Assembly (NCBI GenBank): GCA_018000455.1
Contig: JAGNJW010000017.1
Location: 80,922-118,514, forward strand
Source of the DNA: Acidobacteriota bacterium
GTDB taxonomy: Bacteria > Acidobacteriota > Vicinamibacteria > Vicinamibacterales > UBA2999
Direction of reading: 5' to 3'
Length of the DNA stretch: 37,593 nucleotides
The notes beneath the pieces were generated by a model, which saw nothing but the letters and a program-made list of their open reading frames with translations, had not been told where the DNA came from and made no database searches. Position numbers and translations under genes: made by a program. Positions 29,617 to 37,593 of this stretch are shown here, in pieces (position 1 is the stretch's first letter; every line of letters starts with the position of its first letter).

Positions 29617-30018
29617 ATGTCCGACACGCCCAAACACGAGCCTCACCGTCGGCCGCACAGCCCGCCGATGGCGGAGCCGTTCATGGAGTTCGATCTCCCC
29701 GCTGAAATCCATCGCCTCAAGGCGGAGACGACGTGGAGCACGGGGCAGAACGCGAGAACGCTCGTCAAGTACGACGACGTCCGTGTCGTGTTGATGGCAC
29801 TCCAGGCCAAGGTGCGAATACCTGAACACAAGGCCGAGGGACGGCTCTCCGTTCACGTGCTGTCGGGCCACGTTCAGCTGCGGGCCTCCGGACGGACGTT
29901 CAGTCTCCGTGCCGGCGGCTTGCTGGCGATCGATCAGGGCATACCTCATGAGGTCGAAGCACTCGAAGAGAGCGCCATGCTCTTGACGATTCCATGGTCT
30001 GGCAAGGGACCCACTTAA
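29617..30018 (+). CDS. Cupin-domain protein
   Basis: 133 aa from ATG 29617. A single small cupin barrel spans about residues 40-128: VVLMALQAKVRIPEHKAEGR LSVHVLSGHVQLRASGRTF, then LRAGGLLAIDQGIPHEVEAL EESAMLLTIPW. The first cupin motif keeps one His (EHKAEG...H) and the second keeps His in IPHEV, so metal binding is possible but reduced. No catalytic role is evident; small cupins of this type are often sensors or isomerases. It stands alone before the efflux operon. Confidence 0.82.
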   Translation: MSDTPKHEPHRRPHSPPMAEPFMEFDLPAEIHRLKAETTWSTGQNARTLVKYDDVRVVLMALQAKVRIPEHKAEGRLSVHVLSGHVQLRASGRTFSLRAGGLLAIDQGIPHEVEALEESAMLLTIPWSGKGPT

Positions 30019-30053
30019 CCGCACGGCACACTGGGCTACGGGCCGGGTCCAAT

Positions 30054-30059
30054 TTGACA
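30054..30059 (+). promoter_or_regulatory. Candidate -35 box of the metal-efflux operon
   Basis: TTGACA, 29 bp before the GTG of the first gene. No good -10 box lies at 17 bp; a longer spacer would place CATCCTAG there. Imperfect GCAGC...GCTGC repeats (30063-30088) lie between, which would suit a metal-responsive regulator, but this is weak. Confidence 0.3.
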
Positions 30060-30088
30060 CTTGCAGCAGGGTCCGGCATCCTAGCTGC

Positions 30089-30496
30089 GTGCTGACCCTC
30101 AGCCGGCGCTTGCTCGCGGCGGCCCTCACGGTTCTCGTGGGGGCGGGCAATGTCGCTGCCTGCGAGGGCTGGGCACCAACGCCGGAAGCCCGCATGTCAT
30201 GCTGCACCGACGGCCAGCCGTGCCACATGCACGCCGGGGCCTCGCACGGTGCCACGGCGACTCACGACGTCAACCAGACCGACGCGGATAGCTGCTGCGC
30301 GTCGTCCGAGCAGGAACAGTCCGGTCAGGATGTCCAGGCAGTTGTCGTCCCGGTAGCTGGCGCGGTCCTGGGTCTCGGCGTCGTCGTGCCACCTCTTGCG
30401 CCGCGTCTCGTGCTGACCGACGCCTGGCGGAGCGGCGTCCCGATCCCGCCCTCGCCCGTTCCCAAGCACGTCCTGCTCTCCGTCTTCCTCCTCTAG
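30089..30496 (+). CDS. Exported Cys/His-rich protein, first gene of the efflux operon
   Basis: 135 aa from GTG 30089. Signal peptide [24 protein letters not shown], then a metal-ligand-rich segment: [24 protein letters not shown] and [12 protein letters not shown] hydrophobic stretch at about 82-100 follows and the end is proline-rich. Two CC pairs plus CHMH suggest periplasmic binding of soft metal ions such as Cu(I). It lies 85 bp before the RND pump gene and is probably co-transcribed. No named family recognised. Confidence 0.65.
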   Translation: MLTLSRRLLAAALTVLVGAGNVAACEGWAPTPEARMSCCTDGQPCHMHAGASHGATATHDVNQTDADSCCASSEQEQSGQDVQAVVVPVAGAVLGLGVVVPPLAPRLVLTDAWRSGVPIPPSPVPKHVLLSVFLL

Positions 30497-30581
30497 CTCA
30501 CGACAGTACCCGTGTCTCCAGCCGCCCTGGGCGGTCGGTGTCCACGTCTGCGCGCCATCCCTTGCGCGAGGTCTGTCGTCC

Positions 30582-33500
30582 ATGATCAACCGACTCATCG
30601 ACCTGTCGCTTCGTCACCGGTTCATCGTCATCGCGCTCTCGGCCGGCCTGGCGGGATGGGGCTGGTGGGCGGTGACGGCCACGCCGATCGACGCCATTCC
30701 CGACCTGTCGGACAACCAGGTCATCGTCTTCACCGACTGGCCCGGACAAAGTCCGCAGGAGGTCGAGGACCAGGTCACCTATCCGCTGACGGTGAGCCTG
30801 CAAGGCCTGGCCGGCGTGCGGGTCGTGCGATCGCAATCGGCGTTCGGCTTCTCCATGATCTACGCCGTCTTCGAAGACGACGTGGACCTGTACTTCGCGC
30901 GCGCACGGGTGCTGGAGCGCCTGAGCCTGGTGGGCAAGAGTCTGCCGGCCGGCGTGGTGCCCACGCTGGGACCAGACGCGACCGGGGTCGGGCACGTCTT
31001 CTGGTACACGCTCGAGAGCCCGACCATGTCGCTCCGGGATCTGCGGAGCCTGCAGGACTGGTTCGTCCGCTATCAGCTCAACGCCGTGCCTGGGGTCGCC
31101 GAAGTCGCATCCGTCGGTGGGTTCGTTCAGCAGTATCAGATCGACGTCGACCCGAACCGTCTCCGTCAGTACGGTCTGCCGCTCGGTGCGGTCGTCTCGG
31201 CCGTGCGCGCGAGCAACCTCAACGTCGGCGGCAACGTCCTCGAGTCCAACGGCGCCTGGCTGATCGTGCGCGGCGTCGGGCTGGTGGCGTCGGTCGAGGA
31301 TCTCGAACGGATTGTCGTCAGTGCCTCGAACGGCACACCCGTCTACGTCGAGCAGGTAGCCGACGTGCAGATCGGCGATGCGTTTCGTGTGGCGTCGCTG
31401 GTCAAGGGCGCGAAAGAAGCCGTGGGAGGTGTCGTCGTCGCCCGCACGGGCGTCAACACCAAGGACGTCATCGACGCGGTGAAGACCCGGATCGCGCAGC
31501 TTCAGTCGGGTCTTCCCGACGGTGTCCGCATCGTGCCCTTCTACGACCGCTCGATCCTGATTGAGCAGGCGGCCAGCACGCTCCGGGTGGCGCTCCTCGA
31601 GGAGATCGCGCTCGTGACGCTCGCGCACGTCGTGTTCCTCATGCACTTCCGCTCGATCCTCATCGTGACGATCCCCTTGCCGCTGGCCGTGCTCATCTCG
31701 TTCATCGGGATGCACTACGCCGGCGTGTCGTCGAACATCATGAGCCTGGCGGGCATCGCCATCGCGATTGGCGTCCTGGTCGACGCCGGCATCGTCGTCA
31801 CCGAGAACGCCTTCAGGTACATCGAGCAACGCGCGGTCGACCCGCGCGACCGTCGTGCCGTCTGGGAGACCGTGCGCGACTCGACCCGGCTCGTGGGCCG
31901 TCCGGTCTTCTTCTCGATGGCCATCATCCTGCTCGCCTTCATCCCGGTGTTCGCACTGACCGGGCAGGAGGGCAAGCTCTTCCACCCCCTGGCGTTCACC
32001 AAGACCTTCGCCGTGCTCGCCGCCACGCTGGTGGCGGTCACGCTCGTCCCCGTGCTCTGCACCCTGTTGCTCGGCGGGAAGGTGCACCGCGAAGACGCCA
32101 ACCCGGTCATGCGGATCCTCCAGCGGCTCTACCGTCCGGTGCTCCACGGGGCGCTCCGCCACCGCTTCGTGACGGTCGGAATGGCCGTGCTGCTCTTCGT
32201 CGGCGCACTCGTCCTCGCGCGCGGGATCGGCAGCGAGTTCATGCCGCCGCTCAACGAGGGCGATCTGTTGTTCATGCCCATTGCCGACCCGAGCATCTCG
32301 CTCGAGGAGAACACCAGGAATGCGATCACGCAGAACCGGATTGTCGAAGGGTTCCCAGAGGTCGCGTACGCCGTGGCCAAGGTGGCGCGCGCCGACACCT
32401 CGACGGATCCGGCACCGCTGAACATGACCGAGACGGTGGTGCACCTCAAGCCGCGAGACCAGTGGCGGCCCGGCATGACGGTCGAGCGGCTGCGCGCCGA
32501 GATGAGCGCCGCGACGCAGCTGCCTGGCGTCTCGCCCATCTGGACGATGCCGATCGTCAACCGCATCGACATGCTGACCACCGGCATCCGGTCGGAAGTG
32601 GGCGTCAAGATCTTCGGTACGGATCTGACCCGTCTCGAGGGACTGGCGCGAGAAGTCGCCGACACCCTGCGCACGGTGCCTGGCGCCAGCAACGTCTATC
32701 CCGAGCAGGTGACCAGCGGCCAGTACCTGAACATCGAGGTCGACCGGGCGGCAGCGGCCCGCTACGGGATCGGGGTGGGTGCCGTGCAGCAGGTGATCGA
32801 GACGGCCGTGGGCGAGACGGTCCTGACCACCACCATCGAGGGCCGGGCGCGATTTCCGGTGCGGGTGCGCTACCGCCCCGAAGACCGCGCCGACCCGAAC
32901 GCACTCGGTGAGGTGCTCGTCGCCGCGCCAGGAGGCGAGCAGATCCCGCTCGGGCAGCTGGCGCGGATCGAGCACGCGCGGGGCCCCGCGATGATCTCGT
33001 CGGAGAACGGCCTGCTGCTCGCCACCGTGCTGCTCAACGTGCAAGACCGGGACGTCGGGGGATTCGTGCAGGAGGCGCGGGCCACCGTGGCACGGGCCGT
33101 CAGCCTGCCTGCGGGTTACTACATCGCCTGGAGCGGGCGGTGGGAGAACCAGGAACGCGCGCGCACGCGCCTGCAGCTCGTGATTCCCATCGTGCTGGCG
33201 ATCATCTTCGCCCTGCTCTACATCACCTACGGATCGGTCATCGAGGCGGCTCACGTGCTGCTCGCCGTGCCGTTCGCCCTGACCGGCGGGGTCTACCTGC
33301 TGTGGTTCCTCGGCTACAACTTCTCGGTGGCGGTGTGGGTCGGGTTCATCGCGCTGTTCGGAACGGCCGTGCAAACGGGCGTCGTCATGGTCATCTATCT
33401 CGAAGAGGCCGTTGAACGAAAGCGACGAGAGCTGGCCGGGACGCTCACCCGCGTGGCGTTGCGCGATGCCGTGGTGGAGGGTGCGCTGCTGCGCCTCCGA

Positions 33501-34181
33501 CCCAAGGTGATGACGGTCTCAACCGTCGTGGCTGGCCTCCTGCCCATCATGTGGAGCACGAGCGTTGGCGCGGAGGTGATGAAGCCGCTGGCCACACCGG
33601 TCCTGGGCGGCATGGTGTCGTCGCTCCTCCACGTCCTCGTCGTCACCCCCGTGCTCTTCCTGTCGATTCGTGAACGACAGCTCGGACTGCATCGCGACGT
33701 CCTTCCGGACGCGCCCCATGGGAGCACCCAGCAGCGGACACGCATTCGAACGCCGGTCGTGGTGGCGATCCTGGCCGTAGCGGTACTCGGGTCGGTTGCC
33801 ACGTGGCAGCTGGTGCGCCAGCGCGGCCCAGCAAACGAAGCGGCGGTCGGCGGCAGCGTGGTGCACACGGCACGGTCCGGCACCGTCGAGGTCGTCGTGC
33901 TCTCACCCACGGGCACCCTGCGGAGCGGTCGCAACACGTTCACCGTCGAATTCCGCACACCATCCGGCGACCTGGTCGATGTCGGCACGGTGCACGTGAG
34001 CGCCAACATGACGATGCCGGGCATGGTCATGTCCGGCAACGCGCAGGTGCGGCCGACCGGTGTGCCCGGACGGGTCACCGTGACCGCCGAGTTCGGGATG
34101 GCTGGAGCATGGCCCATCACCATCGAGTGGGAGGGCCCGAGTGGCCCGGGAACGATCACGTTCCAAGGAAGTGTCCAATGA
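30582..34181 (+). CDS. cusA: Heavy-metal RND efflux pump (CusA/CzcA) fused to a FixH/YtkA-like domain
   Basis: 1199 aa. Residues 1 to about 1030 form a complete HME-RND pump: [34 protein letters not shown] at the start and twelve membrane helices. The TM4 proton relay [20 protein letters not shown] has Asp401 and Glu408, equivalent to CusA Asp405/Glu412. A further helix (about 1055-1072, [20 protein letters not shown]) then leads to a periplasmic Ig-like domain (about 1080-1199) with MTMPGMVM and [15 protein letters not shown], the FixH/YtkA signature. The fusion is in frame with no gap. Methionine-rich MTMPGMVM suggests copper. Stop and next start overlap (ATGA). Confidence 0.88.
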   Translation: MINRLIDLSLRHRFIVIALSAGLAGWGWWAVTATPIDAIPDLSDNQVIVFTDWPGQSPQEVEDQVTYPLTVSLQGLAGVRVVRSQSAFGFSMIYAVFEDDVDLYFARARVLERLSLVGKSLPAGVVPTLGPDATGVGHVFWYTLESPTMSLRDLRSLQDWFVRYQLNAVPGVAEVASVGGFVQQYQIDVDPNRLRQYGLPLGAVVSAVRASNLNVGGNVLESNGAWLIVRGVGLVASVEDLERIVVSASNGTPVYVEQVADVQIGDAFRVASLVKGAKEAVGGVVVARTGVNTKDVIDAVKTRIAQLQSGLPDGVRIVPFYDRSILIEQAASTLRVALLEEIALVTLAHVVFLMHFRSILIVTIPLPLAVLISFIGMHYAGVSSNIMSLAGIAIAIGVLVDAGIVVTENAFRYIEQRAVDPRDRRAVWETVRDSTRLVGRPVFFSMAIILLAFIPVFALTGQEGKLFHPLAFTKTFAVLAATLVAVTLVPVLCTLLLGGKVHREDANPVMRILQRLYRPVLHGALRHRFVTVGMAVLLFVGALVLARGIGSEFMPPLNEGDLLFMPIADPSISLEENTRNAITQNRIVEGFPEVAYAVAKVARADTSTDPAPLNMTETVVHLKPRDQWRPGMTVERLRAEMSAATQLPGVSPIWTMPIVNRIDMLTTGIRSEVGVKIFGTDLTRLEGLAREVADTLRTVPGASNVYPEQVTSGQYLNIEVDRAAAARYGIGVGAVQQVIETAVGETVLTTTIEGRARFPVRVRYRPEDRADPNALGEVLVAAPGGEQIPLGQLARIEHARGPAMISSENGLLLATVLLNVQDRDVGGFVQEARATVARAVSLPAGYYIAWSGRWENQERARTRLQLVIPIVLAIIFALLYITYGSVIEAAHVLLAVPFALTGGVYLLWFLGYNFSVAVWVGFIALFGTAVQTGVVMVIYLEEAVERKRRELAGTLTRVALRDAVVEGALLRLRPKVMTVSTVVAGLLPIMWSTSVGAEVMKPLATPVLGGMVSSLLHVLVVTPVLFLSIRERQLGLHRDVLPDAPHGSTQQRTRIRTPVVVAILAVAVLGSVATWQLVRQRGPANEAAVGGSVVHTARSGTVEVVVLSPTGTLRSGRNTFTVEFRTPSGDLVDVGTVHVSANMTMPGMVMSGNAQVRPTGVPGRVTVTAEFGMAGAWPITIEWEGPSGPGTITFQGSVQ

Positions 34182-35464
34182 GTTGCCGTCAACGAATGTT
34201 CGTGCTCGTCATGAGTGCGCTGGCGTGGAGCTCCGTGGCTCGAGGGCAGGAGCCCGCCTCCGGCCTGGGGCTCGAAGCCGCCGTCGACCGGGCGATTGCG
34301 CAGGAGCCGTCGCTTCGTGCCGTTCATGCGGAGATCGAGGTGGCGCGGGCGCTGCGGCGGCAGGCGGCCCTGCGGCCGAATCCGCTGGTGCGCGTCGAGC
34401 GGCGAGACGAACCGGGAGGCACCGACAGCCTGACGAGTGTCGGGGTCGAGTGGCCGCTGGACCTGTTTCGGCGCTCGGGGCGCGTCGAGACGGCAGAACG
34501 GTCGCTGGACCAGACGCGGTTGTCGGCCGACGACCGTGAACGCCTGCTGGCGGCGGATGTCCGGCTCCAATACGGCGCGGCCGCGGCCGCGATCCGTGAG
34601 GTGGCGGTGGCGGAGGAGCTGCTGGCCGCCGCCCGACAGCAGCTCGACCTGGTCGTTGCCAGGGTGGAGGCGGGCAGGACGCCGCCCCTCGAGCGCGATC
34701 TGCTCTCCGTCGAGGTCACTCGACTCGACGCGGCGCGTCTCATCGCCGTCGGTCGCGCCGACACCGCGCTCGTCGTACTGAAACCGCTCCTCGGCATGGC
34801 CCCCACCGAACCCCTGCGCCTGCGCGATCCGCTCGAGGTCCTCGTGGCGTCGAGCCTGGGCGACCTGCCGGCGGTCTCGACGCCGATCGCAGACGCGCGG
34901 CCCGACATCAAAGAAGCCGCGGCACGCGTGTCACTGGCCGAAGCGCGGATCGATCAGGCGGGTCGTGAAGGCCGCGTGGACATGAGTCTGTATGGCAGTT
35001 ACATGCGCATGTACAGCGGCATTGCCCAGCCGGGCCTCGGTGCCGCAGGGGCGTTCGATCGGGTGCGCGGGGGGTTCAACTACGTGGCGGCCGGCGCCAC
35101 TATTTCGATCCCACTGCTCAATCGCAATCAAGGACAGGTGGCCGCGGCACAGGCCGAGCGGACGGGTGCGGAGGCCCGTCTGGCGGCGGTGGACCTGGCG
35201 GCGCGCGCGGAGGTGGCGGCGGCCACGGTGCGCGACGAGCAGGCACGGCGGGCCTTCGAGGTCTACGGCAGCGGCGTGCGCGACCTGGCGCGTCGCAACT
35301 TGGAGGTCGTGGGCCAGACGTTCGAGCTGGGTCGGGTTACCGTCTTCGACGTCCTCGCCGAGCAGAAGCGGTTTCTCGAGATCGAGCAGGGGTATGTCGC
35401 GGCGGCGCGAGAGGTCTGGGAGGCGCGCGTCGTGTTGACGCGCGCGAGAGGAGAAACGAGATGA
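34178..35464 (+). CDS. TolC-family outer-membrane efflux protein (CusC/CzcC-like)
   Basis: 428 aa from ATG 34178, overlapping the pump stop by 4 nt. A signal peptide ([17 protein letters not shown]) precedes two OEP repeats of long amphipathic helices: [40 protein letters not shown] at the start and the typical late motif [29 protein letters not shown]. It provides the outer-membrane channel of the tripartite pump. A longer in-frame reading from 33803 is only overlap with the pump gene. Confidence 0.87.
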   Translation: MSCRQRMFVLVMSALAWSSVARGQEPASGLGLEAAVDRAIAQEPSLRAVHAEIEVARALRRQAALRPNPLVRVERRDEPGGTDSLTSVGVEWPLDLFRRSGRVETAERSLDQTRLSADDRERLLAADVRLQYGAAAAAIREVAVAEELLAAARQQLDLVVARVEAGRTPPLERDLLSVEVTRLDAARLIAVGRADTALVVLKPLLGMAPTEPLRLRDPLEVLVASSLGDLPAVSTPIADARPDIKEAAARVSLAEARIDQAGREGRVDMSLYGSYMRMYSGIAQPGLGAAGAFDRVRGGFNYVAAGATISIPLLNRNQGQVAAAQAERTGAEARLAAVDLAARAEVAAATVRDEQARRAFEVYGSGVRDLARRNLEVVGQTFELGRVTVFDVLAEQKRFLEIEQGYVAAAREVWEARVVLTRARGETR

Positions 35465-37065
35465 CAGGGCAATCACGTCTCGGCCTGTCGTGGCCGGTTC
35501 TCGCCGGCGCGGCGGCATTGTTGGTCGCGCTTGGCGCAGGCGGCACCTACTTGGGCTTGCGACGAGTGGGGCCACCGCGTCCGCAGGAGGGAGACACGTC
35601 GGCCTCGGAGGCGGCCCGAGGCGCTGGAGCAGCGTCCAAGGCGAACGCGGCAGGCATGACGGCCGATCGGACCGTGCCGTTGCCCGATGTCGTCGTAACG
35701 CTCAGCCAGGGGGCGGCGGAGCGCGCCGGCATCGTCGTGTCTCCGGTCGTAGCCGGTCAGGGAACTGACGGGCTCCGTGTGCCAGGCGTCGTCATGCCCA
35801 ACGCCTACCAACAGGTCGTCGTCACGCCCCTGGTGAGTGGACGGGTCACCCGCGTGATGGCCGAACTGGGCCAGGCGGTTCGGCGCGGTCAGACGATCGC
35901 CCAAGTGTTCAGCCCGGAGCTGGCGGAGGCGCAGACACGTTACGTCGCCACGCGGGCGGAACTCGCCGCCCACGACCAGGAACTGACCCGCACCGAGAAG
36001 CTCGTCGGCATCGGCGCCGCGAGCCGCCAGGAACTGGAGCGTATTCATGCGGAACATGTGACGCGACGTGCGGACGTCGAGACCGCGGCGGCCCGACTCC
36101 AGTTGTTGGGGCTCGCGGCCCCGGCCATCGACGCCCTGGCACCTGCCAGCAGTCGCGAGGCGACCGTGGACGTGCCGGCCCCGATTGCCGGCGTCGTGAC
36201 CGAGCGGACCGCCAACGTCGGCCTGAACGTGGAATCGACGACGCCGCTCGTCACGGTGACCGATCTGTCGACCGTGTGGGTCGTGGTCGAGATCTATGAG
36301 AAGGATTTCAGCCGCGTGCGGGTGGGCAGCCCGGCGTCGATTACCACGCGCGCGTACCCCGAACGCTTGCTGCAGGGGCGGGTCAGCTACATCGATCCCC
36401 AAGTCAGCCCCGAGACCCGCACCGCGAAAGCGCGCATCGAGGTGCCGAATACAAGTCACGACCTGCGCCTCGGGATGTACGCCGAGGCGGTGCTCGCGGC
36501 CGGCGCGCTCGACGCGACCCCGATGGTGCCGCGCACCGCCGTGCAGAACGTCGGCGACCGGACGGTGGTCTATCTCGTCGACCCGGGAACGCCCGGGGCG
36601 TTCATCGAGCGCGAGGTGAGACTGGGCACCGCGGCTGGTGACCGGATACGGGTGATTGCGGGCGTCCAGATTGCGGACGTTATTGCCAGCGAGGGCAGCT
36701 TTTCTCTCCGCGCAGAGCGCGAGCGTCTCGGCCTTCGAGCCTCCGCGGGGCAGAGTCCAGTAATGGCGGGAGGGCAGGCCGCCATGCAGGGCGCCGGCGA
36801 GGTCCAGGAAGCCAACGTGACCGTGTCGGACACGAGCTTCGACCCCTCGCGCCTCACACTGCGGGCTGGCGTGCCGGCACGGCTGACGTTCACGCGGACG
36901 AGCGAGACGACCTGTGCGACGTCGGTGGTGTTCACATCGCTGAAGATCAAGAAGGAGTTGCCACTCAACGTGCCGGTCACGATCGAGTTCACACCGGAGA
37001 AAACTGGCGAGATCGCCTTTGTCTGCGGCATGAACATGCTCCGCGGGACCATCATCGTTCGCTGA
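35461..37065 (+). CDS. RND periplasmic adaptor (CusB/CzcB-like) with C-terminal cupredoxin domain
   Basis: 534 aa, start overlapping the previous stop (ATGA). N-terminal anchor helix (about 9-31), then barrel-sandwich hybrid (VVVTPLVSGRVTRVMAELGQ AVRRGQTI), alpha-hairpin (about 155-225), a second lipoyl half (VPAPIAGVVTERTANVGLNV) and beta-barrel (RVGSPASITTRAYPERLLQG RVSYIDPQV). From about residue 445 an extra cupredoxin-like domain follows: ANVTVSDTSFDPSRLTLRAG, TFTRTSETTCATSVVF and EIAFVCGMNMLRGTIIV. Cys at about 484, Cys at about 521 and the Met residues in CGMNM are probable Cu ligands. Gene order pump-channel-adaptor is unusual for this class. Confidence 0.87.
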   Translation: MTGQSRLGLSWPVLAGAAALLVALGAGGTYLGLRRVGPPRPQEGDTSASEAARGAGAASKANAAGMTADRTVPLPDVVVTLSQGAAERAGIVVSPVVAGQGTDGLRVPGVVMPNAYQQVVVTPLVSGRVTRVMAELGQAVRRGQTIAQVFSPELAEAQTRYVATRAELAAHDQELTRTEKLVGIGAASRQELERIHAEHVTRRADVETAAARLQLLGLAAPAIDALAPASSREATVDVPAPIAGVVTERTANVGLNVESTTPLVTVTDLSTVWVVVEIYEKDFSRVRVGSPASITTRAYPERLLQGRVSYIDPQVSPETRTAKARIEVPNTSHDLRLGMYAEAVLAAGALDATPMVPRTAVQNVGDRTVVYLVDPGTPGAFIEREVRLGTAAGDRIRVIAGVQIADVIASEGSFSLRAERERLGLRASAGQSPVMAGGQAAMQGAGEVQEANVTVSDTSFDPSRLTLRAGVPARLTFTRTSETTCATSVVFTSLKIKKELPLNVPVTIEFTPEKTGEIAFVCGMNMLRGTIIVR

Positions 37066-37113
37066 ACGGGCTCAGGCGCGGGCCTGGACCCGCGGTTAGT
37101 CGGGATCCTTGAC

Positions 37114-37401
37114 ATGGCCACCTCGACCTTCTCCCTTCGCCTCGTCCTCCCTGGCGTCCCAGATAGCGACGACGCGTGCATCACGCGCCTCCGCGCACTG
37201 ATCGCCGGGCACGACGGGATCTCCCTGTAGCACGTCACCTCCGATGACGAGGTGCTCTGTGTGCATTTCGATCCGGCGCGGATTGGGGTGGCGCGAGACC
37301 AGTGTGTCGGCTGGGTCCATCATTGCGAACTGAAAGGCTCCCGCCTCAATGTGAAAGCCCGGCCGACGCGCGCACGCACGAATACGGCATCTGCACCGTA
37401 G
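37114..37401 (+). pseudogene. Heavy-metal P-type ATPase N-terminal remnant with an internal amber stop
   Basis: From ATG 37114: STFSLRLVLPGVPDSDDACI TRLRALIAGHDGISL, TAG at 37228-37230, then HVTSDDEVLCVHFDPARIGV ARDQCVG in the same frame until TAG 37399. This resembles the N-terminal metal-binding region of Cd/Zn/Cu P1B-ATPases (VLPxVPDxxDxCVxRLxxxLxxxxGI...LCxHFDPxxxxxxxV). The catalytic ATPase part is absent: sequence after 37401 is non-coding and an IS element starts nearby, which probably caused the loss. Confidence 0.6.
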
Positions 37402-37468
37402 TCATCGTCACCTGCGCTTGGATCGTTCCTTGCCTCTGTTTATTGCGCGAATCGTGAGTTATAGGACA

Positions 37469-37593
37469 CTAACCCCGGATGGTACTTGAGTTGGCGTACC
37501 CGCAATGCTGGAACCACTGCCGGCAGTGATGCGGCTGCACGACGTGACGCGCAGCGCGGGCGACCTGGCGCAGGGCGCCCACCGTGCGTGGCG
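37469..37593 (-). mobile_element. IS630-like element: 3' end of the transposase gene, cut by the window edge
   Basis: The minus-strand frame entering from the right edge reads PRTVGALRQVARAARHVVQP, then HHCRQWFQHCGYANSSTIRG and a stop at 37469-37471. The late WFQHCGY is the type of tail (WFxHxGY/YxRNxGY) that ends IS630/mariner-like DDE transposases. The bases around the stop, GAGTTATAGGACACTAAC (37456-37473), are a plausible element end. The left terminal repeat could only be confirmed with the rest of the element. Confidence 0.5.

Noticed and set aside
30498..33374. 958-codon open frame antisense to the RND pump
   Set aside because: Composition is His/Asp/Arg/Gly-rich without domains; it mirrors the codon pattern of the real pump gene.
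37505..37593. Plus-strand start MLEPLPAVMRLHDVTRSAGD at the right edge
   Set aside because: The minus strand here reads as an IS630-like transposase tail, which explains the open frame better.

Overview
The window is GC-rich DNA that reads like an Acidobacteriota chromosome, probably Vicinamibacteria-like. The main clue is a large orphan MacB/FtsX-type permease of the kind that is abundant in acidobacteria. This is inferred from protein families; there is no rRNA or ribosomal marker here to confirm it.

Layout. (1) 1-11.0 kb is ordinary chromosome: the 5' end of a moaB-like gene, a secreted GH3 beta-N-acetylhexosaminidase, a translationally coupled pair (membrane GT39-like/GT2 fusion plus radical SAM protein), tRNA-Arg(ACG), a gutted 1-Cys peroxiredoxin, a secreted delta-60-repeat propeller with three FN3 domains, an AI-2E-family permease and tadA. 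(2) 11.1-26.7 kb starts at an intact tRNA-Ser(CGA) and is an accessory array. Seven further copies of the tRNA 3' end (R2-R8: 14506, 18027, 20321, 23107, 23903, 24006, 26610) stand in the same orientation and divide the DNA into units of 0.08-3.5 kb. Most units carry a type II toxin-antitoxin (TA) pair, several with their own promoter and palindromic operator: higBA, DUF433/DUF5615, AF2212-like/PIN (broken), RelE/XRE, parDE, vapBC, and a second higBA with a truncated toxin. Cargo also includes a HxlR-VOC-AhpD cluster, an orphan ABC permease, a collapsed TOTE-type primase/nuclease locus, two hypotheticals and a DUF4405/NmrA pair. No integrase gene lies in the window. (3) 27.2-29.3 kb has a nitrite-reductase/multicopper-oxidase remnant and a catalase. 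(4) 29.6-37.4 kb holds a cupin and a heavy-metal (probably copper) RND efflux operon in the unusual order A-C-B, with extra domains fused to A (FixH/YtkA-like) and B (cupredoxin), then a P-type ATPase N-terminal remnant and the end of an IS630-like transposase.

How it works together. The sequence shows tRNA-Ser 3'-end copies whose homology to the tRNA starts at the T-loop, with recurring left flanks (two classes) and a recurring right flank. The simplest reading is serial site-specific integration of small elements into the T-loop of tRNA-Ser(CGA). The elements share recombination ends but carry different cargo, are held in place by TA pairs, and are mobilised by a recombinase encoded elsewhere. 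The result is integron-like in layout but uses a tRNA-derived site. This is inference and is set out with tests in the findings.
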